From assembly GCA_964621755.1 (NCBI GenBank), contig CAZUPI010000019.1, forward strand, positions 1 through 46,443: 46,443 nucleotides of DNA, in the 5' to 3' direction. Both the position numbers and the translations under genes were made by a program. Under the pieces are notes generated by a model, which was not told the DNA's origin, ran no database searches, and worked only from the letters and a program-made list of their open reading frames with translations. This DNA comes from UMGS1696 sp964621755 (GTDB lineage Bacteria > Bacillota > Clostridia > Oscillospirales > CAG-272). How positions within the stretch are numbered: the stretch's first letter is position 1; each line of letters opens with the position of its first letter. Positions 23,787 through 32,857 of the stretch are shown in pieces.

Positions 23787-26094
23787 CACCCCACGACGCT
23801 GGTTCGCGTATCATATTTACCGACCCCAAATACTCTACAAATTCGTCGGTCATATACTCATATGCCGCATCACTTACAATTACAGCTTTTGGCTCATTTT
23901 CAAATGACAAGCCAAAAGTTTTTTTGTATACCGGACTATGATGCCCAAAGATAAGAAAATCTGACTTTTCTGCATCATCCGTTATTTCTTCATACGACTG
24001 ATTGAATGAGCACGATAATATCGATGCTATGTTATCATAAGCTTCTACCGAAACAGCAGTTATCGGATGAGTGGAGCGTGATATGTATTGCCGCGGATGC
24101 ATCACAATTTCGGTATCACCAAAAGAAAACGTCCCACCAGCCTCAATAGTATAAACTTCAATATTGTTTGACGTCGCTGTCTTCACAAGCGCTTCATACA
24201 ATGACTCTTCCCTCTCATCAATGGGTTCAGGCAAAGCAATACTTCTTAAAATTTCTTGTTCGAGCAATCTGGCGAGATACTGCGTGTGTTTGCTGTGATA
24301 GTGCGTCAGGAGCAAGGTTTCAATTTCGCATGAGTGCATCTCTGCCGCAGTGTTAGTCAGTTCATACAGAAATCCAAACGAGGCATCCGATATATCGCAC
24401 AGCAATATTTTGCCTTCCGACTTCAATACAAATCCATCGTTCTTTGATTTTGTGACATAAGATAAGTACACATTGGAGCAATCAACAATGTGGATAACGC
24501 CAATAACAGCAAAAAACGCACATAAGGTTGCAGCTATCAAGCACATCAGCTTTTTTACATGCTTCTGTAAAACAAACGGAATCATGACAATCATAATGGT
24601 CAGGGGAATCAGAAAAAACACAGTAAACTGATAGTTCACCGGAATCATGATGTTTTTCATTTCTGACATAGATTCTGTAAAACCGAGCATAACTGCGCAA
24701 TATTGATTGATGCAAACCCCAAGAGGATAGACAAAAAAGCCAAAAGGGTACAAAAACAGATACAATCCCGTCAGATACATGAGAAGTGTTATCATAGGAA
24801 TAAACAACAAGTTTGACGGAATAGACATTACAGAGATTTCGCCAAAATACAGCCATATCAGTGGGAGCATCGTAATATTTACAACAGTGGTAATTCCGAT
24901 AACACTTATCGCATTTTCTAAGAGCCTCGTCAGAACATGTCTGCCGCGTGGCTTTGGGGACTTCGGAGTGTTTTTTCGTTTTTCTTTTTTGTGCTTATAG
25001 AATAAGGTCCTGAGTGAATTATACAACAGACAGCTATACGCAGCAGTGAAGGAAAGTTGTAAACTGCAGTCATACACAGCATATGGATTGAAAAACACGA
25101 TGGCAGAACCTGCAAAGGCAAGAGAATGAAGATAGTTCACTTTTCTATCCGCCAGTACCGCAATCTGTGCAATTAAGTACATGATGCCAGTACGAAGTAC
25201 CGACGCAGAAAATCCTGTAAGTGCCATAAAGAACAGAATAATGAAAATGCTCGCCACCGCTCTGATGCGGCGATTAACACGAAGCCTTATCATGCTTCTC
25301 TCTGCAAACATAAGCACCACAGAAAAATGGGTTCCGCTGACTACAAGCAGGTGAGAGATACCAAGACGCCGAAAATCACGGGTGGTTTGGTCCGACAAAT
25401 ATTCTCTGTTCCCCAGCAAAACCGCTGCAGCAGTCCCTCCGTATTCATGCTTGGTATGAGCGAGGATTACGGAGGTAAACTTTTTATTCAGCTTATTAAA
25501 GAATCCGCTGATTGAAAAAATATTTTCGTATCCGGTAACTTCTAAAGATTCATCTTCTGCTGTGAGTTTTATGTGCTTAGGCAAGTAATACACTTCAGCA
25601 TTAAAACTGCTCGACGAGGACGCAGACAATGCGGAATACAGGATTTCCCCTTCAAGGATAGCACCATCTTCAAGAGCCACTTGCTCAGTTGTAAGTAAAA
25701 GCTTTGTCCCGTTTGGTATCAGATCAGAGTATATGATTTTTGCCGTATACCTTGCAATGTATGGTAAACTATAGTCACAGTCTTCAATACGCAATTTTAC
25801 ATAGTCATACCGGCCGGAGTATTCGTCGAATTTCGCGTAAAATAGGTCAAGTACAACAAAGGAACACACTCCCGCTACAGTACATGCACAGAGCGCATAG
25901 GAAATGCAACGCCTGAAAAAATCGGATTTGTTTGGAAAAATAAGTGCCCTGCCAATTTTTACAATCAGAAAAGCCACTGTAAACAGCAATATCAGACCAA
26001 TCTTCACCTTGGGCTCACAGTACCCAAAAACACACGATGAAATAAAGAAGGATAGAAACATTGCTGTGGTTGGAACAATCTTAAACAAGTTCAT
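23746..26094 (-). CDS. comEC: ComEC/Rec2-family DNA uptake channel protein
   Basis: This 782-residue protein has the ComEC order. It starts with an N-terminal hydrophobic region plus OB-like domain. The multi-pass Competence domain follows (RLGISHLLVVSGTHFSVVL, LTGFSASVLRTGIMYL). A C-terminal metallo-beta-lactamase-like domain starts near residue 560. In that domain the usual HxHxDH is H598-Y-H-S-K-H603, so the metal-binding Asp is replaced by Lys, and the nuclease activity proposed for some ComEC proteins may be lost. The start lies 6 bp after xylB, without a good ribosome site, so it is probably coupled to it. No other competence genes are in the window. Confidence 0.9.
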   Translation of the reverse strand: MNLFKIVPTTAMFLSFFISSCVFGYCEPKVKIGLILLFTVAFLIVKIGRALIFPNKSDFFRRCISYALCACTVAGVCSFVVLDLFYAKFDEYSGRYDYVKLRIEDCDYSLPYIARYTAKIIYSDLIPNGTKLLLTTEQVALEDGAILEGEILYSALSASSSSSFNAEVYYLPKHIKLTAEDESLEVTGYENIFSISGFFNKLNKKFTSVILAHTKHEYGGTAAAVLLGNREYLSDQTTRDFRRLGISHLLVVSGTHFSVVLMFAERSMIRLRVNRRIRAVASIFIILFFMALTGFSASVLRTGIMYLIAQIAVLADRKVNYLHSLAFAGSAIVFFNPYAVYDCSLQLSFTAAYSCLLYNSLRTLFYKHKKEKRKNTPKSPKPRGRHVLTRLLENAISVIGITTVVNITMLPLIWLYFGEISVMSIPSNLLFIPMITLLMYLTGLYLFLYPFGFFVYPLGVCINQYCAVMLGFTESMSEMKNIMIPVNYQFTVFFLIPLTIMIVMIPFVLQKHVKKLMCLIAATLCAFFAVIGVIHIVDCSNVYLSYVTKSKNDGFVLKSEGKILLCDISDASFGFLYELTNTAAEMHSCEIETLLLTHYHSKHTQYLARLLEQEILRSIALPEPIDEREESLYEALVKTATSNNIEVYTIEAGGTFSFGDTEIVMHPRQYISRSTHPITAVSVEAYDNIASILSCSFNQSYEEITDDAEKSDFLIFGHHSPVYKKTFGLSFENEPKAVIVSDAAYEYMTDEFVEYLGSVNMIREPASWGVKISQNGNYTIIE

Positions 26095-26100
26095 TGCAGC

Positions 26101-27627
26101 TTATAATTGGGCAAGCTCATCGAAGCTGCCTGCAAGCGTACCATATAAGGAATCATACAGCTTGTACACAGCATCATATTTTACTGTATTTTCAACGATG
26201 GGATTGGCTGTGCGTTCTGACTTTATGATTGCTCCACACGCTTCAGGTACACTTGAATAAGCTCTGCTTCCCACTCCTGCGAGAATAGCCGCGCCAAGCG
26301 AAGCCCCTTCATTCGTATTCGGCAGACAAATTTTACGTGCAAAGGTATCTGCCATCATCTGCCGCCAGAACGGACTCTTGCCACCTCCTCCGCATGCCAT
26401 CAATTCTGTTGGATGGATTGCCATTTCATCAAATACTGATAAACAATCACGCAGTGAATACGTAACCCCTTCCATGACTGCACGAAGCATATCTCCTCTG
26501 GTATGCATTGCCGAAAGTCCTACGAACGTCCCACGGCACACAGACGACAAATGCGGGGTCCGTTCCCCCATCAGATATGGCAGATATATCAACCTGTTCG
26601 CGCCAATTACAGAACGCGCTGCTTCATCATCTGTAACTTGATATTTGTCAATACCAAATCTCGTCGCTTTCTCGATTTCAGGCGTACAGAAATTTTCCAC
26701 AAACCATTTGAGCGACAGTCCTGCCGCCTGTGTAACCCCCATTACATGCCATGCACCAGGAACAGCACAACAAAATGTGTGTACCCTTCCTTTTACATCG
26801 ATTTTTACTTTATCGGTGTGGGCAAATACGACGCCGCTTGTGCCTATTGTAACAAACGCACGTCCTTCTGTAACAGTACCCGTTCCAACTGCAGCCGCCG
26901 CATTATCACCTGCACCTCCCACAACCGGAACGCCATGCCCGAGACCTACAGCGTCTGCGATTTCGTCACGAAGAATCCCGGTAACCTCCGATGACTCGTA
27001 CACCTTGGCAAGGAGCGACATATCAACGCCAAGTGCACTGCAGACTTCCTTCGACCAGCATCTGCCGGGAATATCAAGCAGTTGCATTCCGGATGCGTCA
27101 GACACTTCAGTGGCAAATTCCCCAGTCAGCATATATCTGATAAAGTCTTTTGGAAGCAAAATGTGCGCACACTTTTCGTATATTTCCGGCTCATGCTTCT
27201 TTACCCACATAATTTTCGAAGCAGTAAAACCGGTAAGCGCAGGATTAGCGGTAATCTCAATAAGTCTTTTCCGACCTCCCACTGCGGCTTCAATCTCTGT
27301 ACATTCCTCCGCTGTCCGTTGGTCGCACCAGATAATACTGCGGCGAAGAATCTTACCGGCTTTATCAAGCATCACAAGTCCATGCATCTGTCCTGATAGA
27401 CCAATCCCGCTAATCTCATCCGGTTTCAGCCCCGATTCGGACATTACAGCCGCAAGACCCGCCAAGACTGCATTCCACCAGTCCTCAGGCTCCTGCTCAG
27501 CCCAGCCGTTATGTGGCTGATACAACGGATATTCATCTGTATGTGAAGCTATTTTCTGACCATTCTCAGAATAAATCGCCGTTTTTGTTCCGGATGTGCC
27601 TATATCAATGCCTATTAAATATGCCAT
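26101..27627 (-). CDS. xylB: xylulokinase
   Basis: This 508-residue FGGY-family kinase phosphorylates D-xylulose to xylulose 5-phosphate. It shows GIDIGTSGTKTAIY (phosphate loop), GLSGQMHGLVMLD, RSIIWCDQRT, GGAGDNAAAAVGTG (catalytic Asp region) and YLMGERTPHL, which together favour XylB over other FGGY kinases. Rpe at 43.5 kb would link its product to the pentose phosphate pathway. No xylose isomerase gene of the XylA type is adjacent. Its upstream region carries two palindromes 50 bp apart. The gene is followed closely by comEC. Confidence 0.93.
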   Translation of the reverse strand: MAYLIGIDIGTSGTKTAIYSENGQKIASHTDEYPLYQPHNGWAEQEPEDWWNAVLAGLAAVMSESGLKPDEISGIGLSGQMHGLVMLDKAGKILRRSIIWCDQRTAEECTEIEAAVGGRKRLIEITANPALTGFTASKIMWVKKHEPEIYEKCAHILLPKDFIRYMLTGEFATEVSDASGMQLLDIPGRCWSKEVCSALGVDMSLLAKVYESSEVTGILRDEIADAVGLGHGVPVVGGAGDNAAAAVGTGTVTEGRAFVTIGTSGVVFAHTDKVKIDVKGRVHTFCCAVPGAWHVMGVTQAAGLSLKWFVENFCTPEIEKATRFGIDKYQVTDDEAARSVIGANRLIYLPYLMGERTPHLSSVCRGTFVGLSAMHTRGDMLRAVMEGVTYSLRDCLSVFDEMAIHPTELMACGGGGKSPFWRQMMADTFARKICLPNTNEGASLGAAILAGVGSRAYSSVPEACGAIIKSERTANPIVENTVKYDAVYKLYDSLYGTLAGSFDELAQL

Positions 27628-27692
27628 ATGTTTTCCCTTTCTCTTTAATCTATAAAATGAAGAATAAAAGTTATTTTATAATAATATAACAT

Positions 27693-27756
27693 AATTCGGA
27701 CGAATTGTACAGAGTTTTTCAAAAAAAAACAAAATTCTGTTCAATTCGTCCGAATT
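27693..27756. promoter_or_regulatory. paired palindromic sites upstream of xylB
   Basis: Two 14-bp palindromes of the form AATTCG-NN-CGAATT lie at 27693-27706 (centre GA) and 27743-27756 (centre TC), with centres exactly 50 bp apart. They are also inverted copies of one another, and the match extends a further few bases (CAGA/TCTG flanks). They sit between the stop of the small gene at 27772 and the xylB start. A -10-like TATATT/TATTAT (minus, 27688-27681) lies just downstream of the proximal site. Two operators for a dimeric repressor, with looping, fit well. A terminator hairpin for the upstream small gene is the main alternative. Confidence 0.6.
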
Positions 27757-27771
27757 CATCTTACCTTTATT

Positions 27772-28059
27772 TCATAACAGTTCTTCTAAAACATCATATA
27801 AAGTACAGGATGTGACAAAGCCATCCACAAGACATTCGTAGATTTTTTGGGCGTCTGCTCTATTCCGACTTATGTCATAAGCAGTGGCAATGTCAGTTTT
27901 ACATTCTGTGACGGTATCCACAGATATAGAATATATGTATTTCCCGTCAATCTGAACTGCGGATTCAAATAGCATATATATCACTTCGATACCGTTTTCC
28001 TGCCGGTTTTTCGCATTGATAATGTTTCCGAATTCTGGTTTTACTAAAATGTCTTCCAT
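27772..28059 (-). CDS. small unknown protein (DUF6514-like)
   Basis: This 95-residue soluble protein has the pattern YIYSISVDTVTE, AYDISRNRADAQKIYECLVD, TSCTLYDVLEELL. It resembles small Firmicutes proteins of the DUF6514 type, whose function is unknown. A strong AAGGAAGG ribosome site lies 7 bp before the ATG. It precedes xylB on the same strand, with the paired palindromes between. The family name is from memory of the pattern and should be treated as tentative; that the gene is real is more certain. Confidence 0.6.
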   Translation of the reverse strand: MEDILVKPEFGNIINAKNRQENGIEVIYMLFESAVQIDGKYIYSISVDTVTECKTDIATAYDISRNRADAQKIYECLVDGFVTSCTLYDVLEELL

Positions 28060-28511
28060 TGTTTTGCCTTCCTTTTATTGTTTTTTTGCAGTACTTGTTC
28101 TGCCAACTTCATCTTACCACGTAGATACCCACGAAAATTAAGTTTTTTTGCGATTTTTGAATTTTTTCATTTGTAGATCGATTTTTTTGAAAAAAATACA
28201 TAGTTTTATATTTATAAAACACAATATATAGTAGGGTAAATATATATTTGACACTGTTTTATCACAAATTATTTTCCAATAAACGGAAATTGATATATTT
28301 TTTTATTCATTTTAATTCTATGAAAATAAAATCTAAATTAATTTTATAAATTTTGTTAAATAATAAGTAGATCTATATATTGTGGTTCTCTGACGTTTTA
28401 TAACCCATTTTCTACTATATTATTAAATTCGATTTCAAAAAATTTAATAATTATCTTAATTTTTTCCTTATCCAAAAATTTTTTTATTTTTTTGAAATTT
28501 CATAATTTGTA
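28060..28511. other. very AT-rich intergenic region
   Basis: About 450 bp between divergent genes has no credible gene on either strand. From about 28140 to 28511 the sequence is dominated by A and T tracts (for example TTTTTTTGAAAAAAATACAT), far above the surrounding composition. A TTGACA at 28251-28256 has no good -10 partner. It may be a bent-DNA regulatory segment for the operon to its right or simply a junction of rearranged DNA. Confidence 0.7.
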
Positions 28512-28539
28512 TTGTATTCCACACAATATATGGTATAAT
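28512..28539 (+). promoter_or_regulatory. sigma-A promoter of the SGNH/DUF6807 operon
   Basis: TTGTAT (28512-28517), 16 bp, TATAAT (28534-28539), preceded by TGG as an extended -10. It lies about 55 bp before the first start codon of the operon. Confidence 0.75.
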
Positions 28540-28593
28540 ATGTACAGAAAATATAACGCAGACAATAGAGGCGTTATTAAAATGGAGGAAAAT

Positions 28594-29250
28594 ATGATAA
28601 TAGGCGATGGCGACAGAATTGTCTTTACTGGCGATTCCGTAACAGATGCCGGACGCGGCAGACCTATTGGCGAGGGACTTCACGCAGGAGTAGGTACTGG
28701 ATATGTCAGGCAAATTGAAAATCTTCTTAACGTTTTGTACCCGGAGCGTAAAATTTTTATCTCTAATACCGGAAACAGCGGTGACACAAGCCGTGACCTC
28801 AAGGCAAGATGGCAAAATGATGTAATGGCACTTAAGCCCGACTGGGTAAGCGTCATGATTGGTGCAAACGACGTATGGCGTCAATTTGATTCCCCAGGAA
28901 TTATACCCTGCCATGTATATCCGGACGAATATCGAAGCAATCTCTGTGAGATTCTGGAGCGTACTTTACCGGTGGTAAAGGGTGTGATTCTCATGTCCCC
29001 CTTCTACATGGAGCCACAGCGGGAAGATATGATGCGACATAGAATCGATGAGTACATAAAAATTTGTGAGGATGTGGCAAAAAAGTACAACTGTCGCTAT
29101 ATCAATATGCAGCAACCATTTGATGATTATCTTGTATATCGGCATTCTTCGTATATTTCATGGGACAGAGTCCATCCGGGAAATATTGGTAGTCTGATAA
29201 TTGCACGTGAATTTCTTAAAGCAATTGGTGTGGACCGCCAGCTCTTTTGA
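28594..29250 (+). CDS. SGNH/GDSL-type esterase
   Basis: This 218-residue hydrolase is of the SGNH fold. Block I is FTGDSVTDAG, with nucleophile S15. Block II glycine is in NTGNSGDTSRDL, block III is GANDVW and block V is WDRVHPGNIGS, with the Asp-x-x-His pair. No signal peptide is present, so it acts inside the cell, most likely as a deacetylase or esterase on a sugar or small glycan. I start at 28594 because GGAGG lies 5 bp upstream; in-frame ATGs at 28492 and 28582 have no such site. It leads a four-gene operon with carbohydrate character. Confidence 0.9.
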   Translation: MIIGDGDRIVFTGDSVTDAGRGRPIGEGLHAGVGTGYVRQIENLLNVLYPERKIFISNTGNSGDTSRDLKARWQNDVMALKPDWVSVMIGANDVWRQFDSPGIIPCHVYPDEYRSNLCEILERTLPVVKGVILMSPFYMEPQREDMMRHRIDEYIKICEDVAKKYNCRYINMQQPFDDYLVYRHSSYISWDRVHPGNIGSLIIAREFLKAIGVDRQLF

Positions 29251-29265
29251 TGGGGGAATCACACC

Positions 29266-30117
29266 ATGATTAAGTTTGGATGCACCATTCCTGGAGGGTC
29301 TTTTATGCCAGAGGGTGTTGCTGAGGTTCCTCCATCTCCTGACGTACAAATACGTGAAAAATGCCGTGCAGTTCTGGCAGCAGGATATGATTTTACCGAA
29401 TGCGGCGGCGGAATGCTCGCAGGCTTGAAGGCGGAGCAAAAGTATAACCTTCTCAATGAAAACGCAAAAGATTCCCTTAAAATACTCGCAGTAAATAGCC
29501 TATTTCCCTCTTCATTCCGCTTGGCCGTCCCGTCTGAGGATAGCGAAAAATATGTAGAATACGCGGTAAGACTGTTTGATATCATGCGCGACCTTGGTGC
29601 AAAGTATGCAGTCTTTGGCAGCGGTGCCGCGCGTATGATTCAAGCAGAATACAGCACGAGTTTTGATATCCTGACAAAGTTCATTTCACAAATCGGAACT
29701 GAGGCCAAAAGCCGTGGAATCACGTTGGTGATAGAACCGCTTCGCAAATGTGAAACAAATATCTTCATCGACGTACCCGAAACTGGGGAATTTGTAAAAA
29801 AGCTAAATCATCCAGGGGTAAAACTGTTGTACGACGCGTTTCACATGGCGGAAGAAGGAACCGATGTATCATGTGTGTGCAAGTATGCCGATATGGTAAA
29901 GCACTGCCACATTGCGGAATCTCCCAGGCGCTCCTATCCCGGTTCACCTGACAGCAATGACCTGACTTACAATCGCAGTTTCGCACGTGAGCTTATAAAA
30001 TCCGGATATTCCGGCGGTGTCTCAGTAGAATGCGGATTCACTGAATTTTTGAGGGATATCCAAACGGCTCATACGTATTTAAAAGAAATTTTCAATGACA
30101 AAACAGGTACAGTATGA
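29266..30117 (+). CDS. sugar phosphate isomerase/epimerase-family TIM barrel
   Basis: This 283-residue protein belongs to the xylose isomerase-like superfamily. The four metal-ligand regions are complete: LVIEPLRKCETN (Glu), KLLYDAFHMAEEG (Asp/His), VKHCHIAESPRR (His) and VSVECGFTEF (Glu). It follows the esterase by 15 bp and overlaps the next gene by 4 bp (ATGA), which indicates tight co-expression. Members act on keto-sugars, sugar acids or inosose-like compounds; the operon suggests an acylated or oxidised sugar substrate. It is distinct from the shorter homologue at 10474-11193. Confidence 0.85.
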   Translation: MIKFGCTIPGGSFMPEGVAEVPPSPDVQIREKCRAVLAAGYDFTECGGGMLAGLKAEQKYNLLNENAKDSLKILAVNSLFPSSFRLAVPSEDSEKYVEYAVRLFDIMRDLGAKYAVFGSGAARMIQAEYSTSFDILTKFISQIGTEAKSRGITLVIEPLRKCETNIFIDVPETGEFVKKLNHPGVKLLYDAFHMAEEGTDVSCVCKYADMVKHCHIAESPRRSYPGSPDSNDLTYNRSFARELIKSGYSGGVSVECGFTEFLRDIQTAHTYLKEIFNDKTGTV

Positions 30118-31184
30118 AGAACACATTTGAATATATAGCGGAATATGACCTTCTGGAAGAACCGGTATTTTTGCCTGCCGAGGACGGTGAAGTATCATCT
30201 GATGTCACTTCTGTCTCTGCCAATGGCAATATTTATCCGGCAACTCCAGTATGCGGTGGACTTTTGGCGGTGATTTCCGCTAAAAAAGGGGAAAAGCTGA
30301 TTTTCACTGCCGGATACGACGACTGCGGCATGTGCAAATCAGAGATTGATGCAGACAATCACAAAGTCGGATTGACTATAGCGTCTCATCACTTTGCGGA
30401 CTATGTATATGATACCACCTTCTGTAAGCCGCATCTTGGTCCTATTACCGACAATCTCGGCAACTTCTTTACCAGATGCGACCGCATGAATCCTGAGCAC
30501 CCTCATCAGCGCTCCCTTATTGTTGCCATTGGTGAAGTAAACGATATTGATTGCTGGAACGAGCCGGAGACTTGCGGATATGTCAGAACCCAAAAGATAT
30601 ACGACGTTGTATCAAGTTCAGCATACGCCGGATTTACCGCGCACAACTGTTGGACAGACCACGACGGAAAGCCTGCAATGAACGAAGATACCCGATTTAT
30701 TGTATACAACCAAAATGAAGACTGCCGTATCCTTGACATGCGCATTACTTTCACTGCGGATTACGGCGACGTTGTATTTGGTCCCACCAAGGAAGCAGGT
30801 CCTCTCGGCATCCGTGTGCGTGATGAATTGCGTGCTGATAAAGGCTCGGGCGTAATTTACAATTCTCATGGCGCAATTGGTGAACCGGAGTGTTGGGGAA
30901 AAGAAGCAGACTGGTGCGATTATCACGGAAATATTGATGGTATCGGGGAAATGGGTATCACCGCATTCGACTGCCCAACCAACGAGCGATATCCTACTGC
31001 ATGGCATGTCCGCGCATACGGATTGTTTGCCGCCAACAACTTCTACTTCAAGGGTGGATTCACCTTAAAGTCTGGTGAAAATATTACATATCATTACCGC
31101 ATCTTGTTCAGAAGGCGTGAAATGACAGCTGATGAGATTTCTGACAGATTTAAAACATATGCAGATCAGAATCTGAATCTGTAA
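30114..31184 (+). CDS. DUF6807/PmoA-like protein
   Basis: This 356-residue protein has the conserved stretches of the family annotated as DUF6807 or PmoA-like. They are EHPHQRSLIVAIGEVNDIDCW, FGPTKEAGPLGIRVRDELR, IYNSHGAIGEPECWGKEADW, and FDCPTNERYPTAWHVRAYGL with FAANNF. The PmoA name is misleading: there are no membrane segments and no methane-oxygenase context. Repeated His, Asp and Trp residues fit a carbohydrate-acting beta-sandwich enzyme, but no activity is established to my knowledge. Its start overlaps the isomerase stop, so the two proteins probably act in the same pathway. Confidence 0.8.
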   Translation: MKNTFEYIAEYDLLEEPVFLPAEDGEVSSDVTSVSANGNIYPATPVCGGLLAVISAKKGEKLIFTAGYDDCGMCKSEIDADNHKVGLTIASHHFADYVYDTTFCKPHLGPITDNLGNFFTRCDRMNPEHPHQRSLIVAIGEVNDIDCWNEPETCGYVRTQKIYDVVSSSAYAGFTAHNCWTDHDGKPAMNEDTRFIVYNQNEDCRILDMRITFTADYGDVVFGPTKEAGPLGIRVRDELRADKGSGVIYNSHGAIGEPECWGKEADWCDYHGNIDGIGEMGITAFDCPTNERYPTAWHVRAYGLFAANNFYFKGGFTLKSGENITYHYRILFRRREMTADEISDRFKTYADQNLNL

Positions 31185-31196
31185 GCGTGAAACTCC

Positions 31197-31772
31197 ATGA
31201 TAACCTATAGATTTGTGTTCCCAGAAGATACAGACGAGATTCTTACAATTTATGGTCAATACATTAATACTTCTATTACCTTCGAGTATACTCTTCCCTC
31301 GTATGATGAATTTCGCAAGCGTATAGAAAGTATCCATAAATTTTATCCCTATATTGTCGCGTTGTCTGACAATCGAATTATCGGATACGCATACTCCCAT
31401 CGTGCCTTTGAGCGCACCGCCTATCAGTGGGACGCTGAATTTTCGGTATATGTCGACAAAAATTTCATAGGCCGTGGACTCGGAAAAGAACTTTATCATA
31501 GACTGATAGCGTTCTCTAAACTACAGCGAATCCATACGGTTTATGCACTTGTCACCTCCCCAAACGAAAGAAGCGACGCTCTCCACCGCTCTATGGGATT
31601 TATGTGCACTGCGGTATTTTCAAAAGCCGGATATAAAAACGAAAAATGGCGCGATGTTACATGGTATGAAATGAAGCTCTGTGATTTTGAGGATGAGCCT
31701 AAAATTCCGATATCCATTCACGACCTCCCGCAGAGCGATGTCCAAGCAATTTTGAATGGCAAATACCAATAA
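31197..31772 (+). CDS. GNAT-family N-acetyltransferase, phosphinothricin acetyltransferase-like
   Basis: This 191-residue protein has the GNAT fold with acetyl-CoA loop FIGRGLGKELYHRLI. The N-terminal YGQYINTSITFEYTLPSYDEF and the GYKNEKWRDVTWYEM segment are characteristic of the Pat/phosphinothricin-acetyltransferase group. That group includes methionine sulfoximine and broad amine acetyltransferases. It follows the DUF6807 gene by 12 bp with no strong ribosome site, and ends the operon at a terminator. Whether it belongs functionally with the sugar genes or is a passenger is open. Confidence 0.85.
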   Translation: MITYRFVFPEDTDEILTIYGQYINTSITFEYTLPSYDEFRKRIESIHKFYPYIVALSDNRIIGYAYSHRAFERTAYQWDAEFSVYVDKNFIGRGLGKELYHRLIAFSKLQRIHTVYALVTSPNERSDALHRSMGFMCTAVFSKAGYKNEKWRDVTWYEMKLCDFEDEPKIPISIHDLPQSDVQAILNGKYQ

Positions 31773-31773
31773 A

Positions 31774-31816
31774 GAAAAGGGTTGTATCAATTAAGATACA
31801 GCCCCTTTTCTTTTTA
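31774..31816 (+). terminator. terminator of the SGNH/DUF6807 operon
   Basis: A stem of about 15 bp with a one-base bulge (GAAAAGGGTTGTATC at 31774-31788 with 31795-31810) and a 6-nt loop is followed directly by TTTTT. Confidence 0.88.
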
Positions 31817-31975
31817 AACACCGCATCATACCGGATTTTTCACAATTGATACGCAGTTTTTCAGCAAAGATCAAGTTATCACCTTTCTCTTCGGCGTCAA
31901 CTATACCCTAATGAGCCAATGACAGACAGGCAGTGTTTTATTGACCGCAATTTCGACGTCGATCACAAAAATAAA

Positions 31976-32857
31976 CTAAAAATACAGTTCTATTGCATGT
32001 TCAAGAATTGTCGCTTCTCCCCTTTCGACAATCCCGCCATTTTCACCGTCAACGGTCCACGGAATAGGTTCATCCGATTCAAATTTAATATGGGTGGTAT
32101 GGGCAAAGGTAATATATTCACTTGATGTATCCTGCGCAAGTACCGCACCGAGCATCTTATGATTATCGGACGGGTTTTTCGGTTTTTTGATAAGTATCAC
32201 TTCCATTAAACCGTCAGAAATGCTGATATCATTTTTCATTTTCAGCTCAAATCCACCGACTCGTCTGGTATTGGAAATCATACCGTATAGAAATTCTCCC
32301 TCGACCTCTCCATAATCGTACGCAATTTTCATTCTCCACGGTCTAATAGTTGAAAGGCTTTTAATCCCCTCAAATATATATGCCGTTCTTCCAAGACTGT
32401 TTTTAAGCTGCTGTGGGGTCTGATATGAGACTTCTGTAAATGCACCAAATGCCGCAACGTATACAAACGGTCTGCCGCAGAATATGCTGATATCCGTCTT
32501 AACAGGTTCCGAATTTGCAATACTTTTAGCAGCTTCCAACGGATTTTTAGGAATTCCCCAACTTGCTGCAAAATCATTTGTGGTTCCAGCAGGAATATAG
32601 CCTATACGGGGTTTTTGTTCAAGGTTTATAATACCAGATACGGTCCCGTTTAAAGTACCGTCTCCGCCAGCACATACCACTGTGTCATATTTTTCACCGA
32701 GTGTTCGCGCGGTATATTCAGTGTCATCCTTATCTTGTGTAACGTGAACGTGAACATCATACCCACTCTTCATAAAAATATCGATAATATCTATCAAATG
32801 AGGCGACAGCGCGGTCTTTGCAGTTTTCGGATTGATAATAAAAAGAAGTTCTTTCAT
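31976..32857 (-). CDS. diacylglycerol/lipid kinase family protein
   Basis: This 293-residue protein is of the DagK/YegS/sphingosine kinase family. The nucleotide-binding GGDGTLN is at residues 64-70. YIPAGTTNDFAASW, the SDGLMEVILIKKP segment and the C-terminal PWTVDGENGG with EPIPWTVDGE also fit. It probably phosphorylates a membrane lipid for recycling or lipoteichoic acid metabolism. The gene stands alone, with no promoter of high confidence. The substrate is unknown; the essential Bacillus DgkB is a related but distinguishable member. Confidence 0.85.
   Translation of the reverse strand: MKELLFIINPKTAKTALSPHLIDIIDIFMKSGYDVHVHVTQDKDDTEYTARTLGEKYDTVVCAGGDGTLNGTVSGIINLEQKPRIGYIPAGTTNDFAASWGIPKNPLEAAKSIANSEPVKTDISIFCGRPFVYVAAFGAFTEVSYQTPQQLKNSLGRTAYIFEGIKSLSTIRPWRMKIAYDYGEVEGEFLYGMISNTRRVGGFELKMKNDISISDGLMEVILIKKPKNPSDNHKMLGAVLAQDTSSEYITFAHTTHIKFESDEPIPWTVDGENGGIVERGEATILEHAIELYF

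Noticed and set aside
30114..31184. Methane monooxygenase subunit A (PmoA)
   Set aside because: The family label is historical; the protein lacks membrane segments and any methane-oxidation context.
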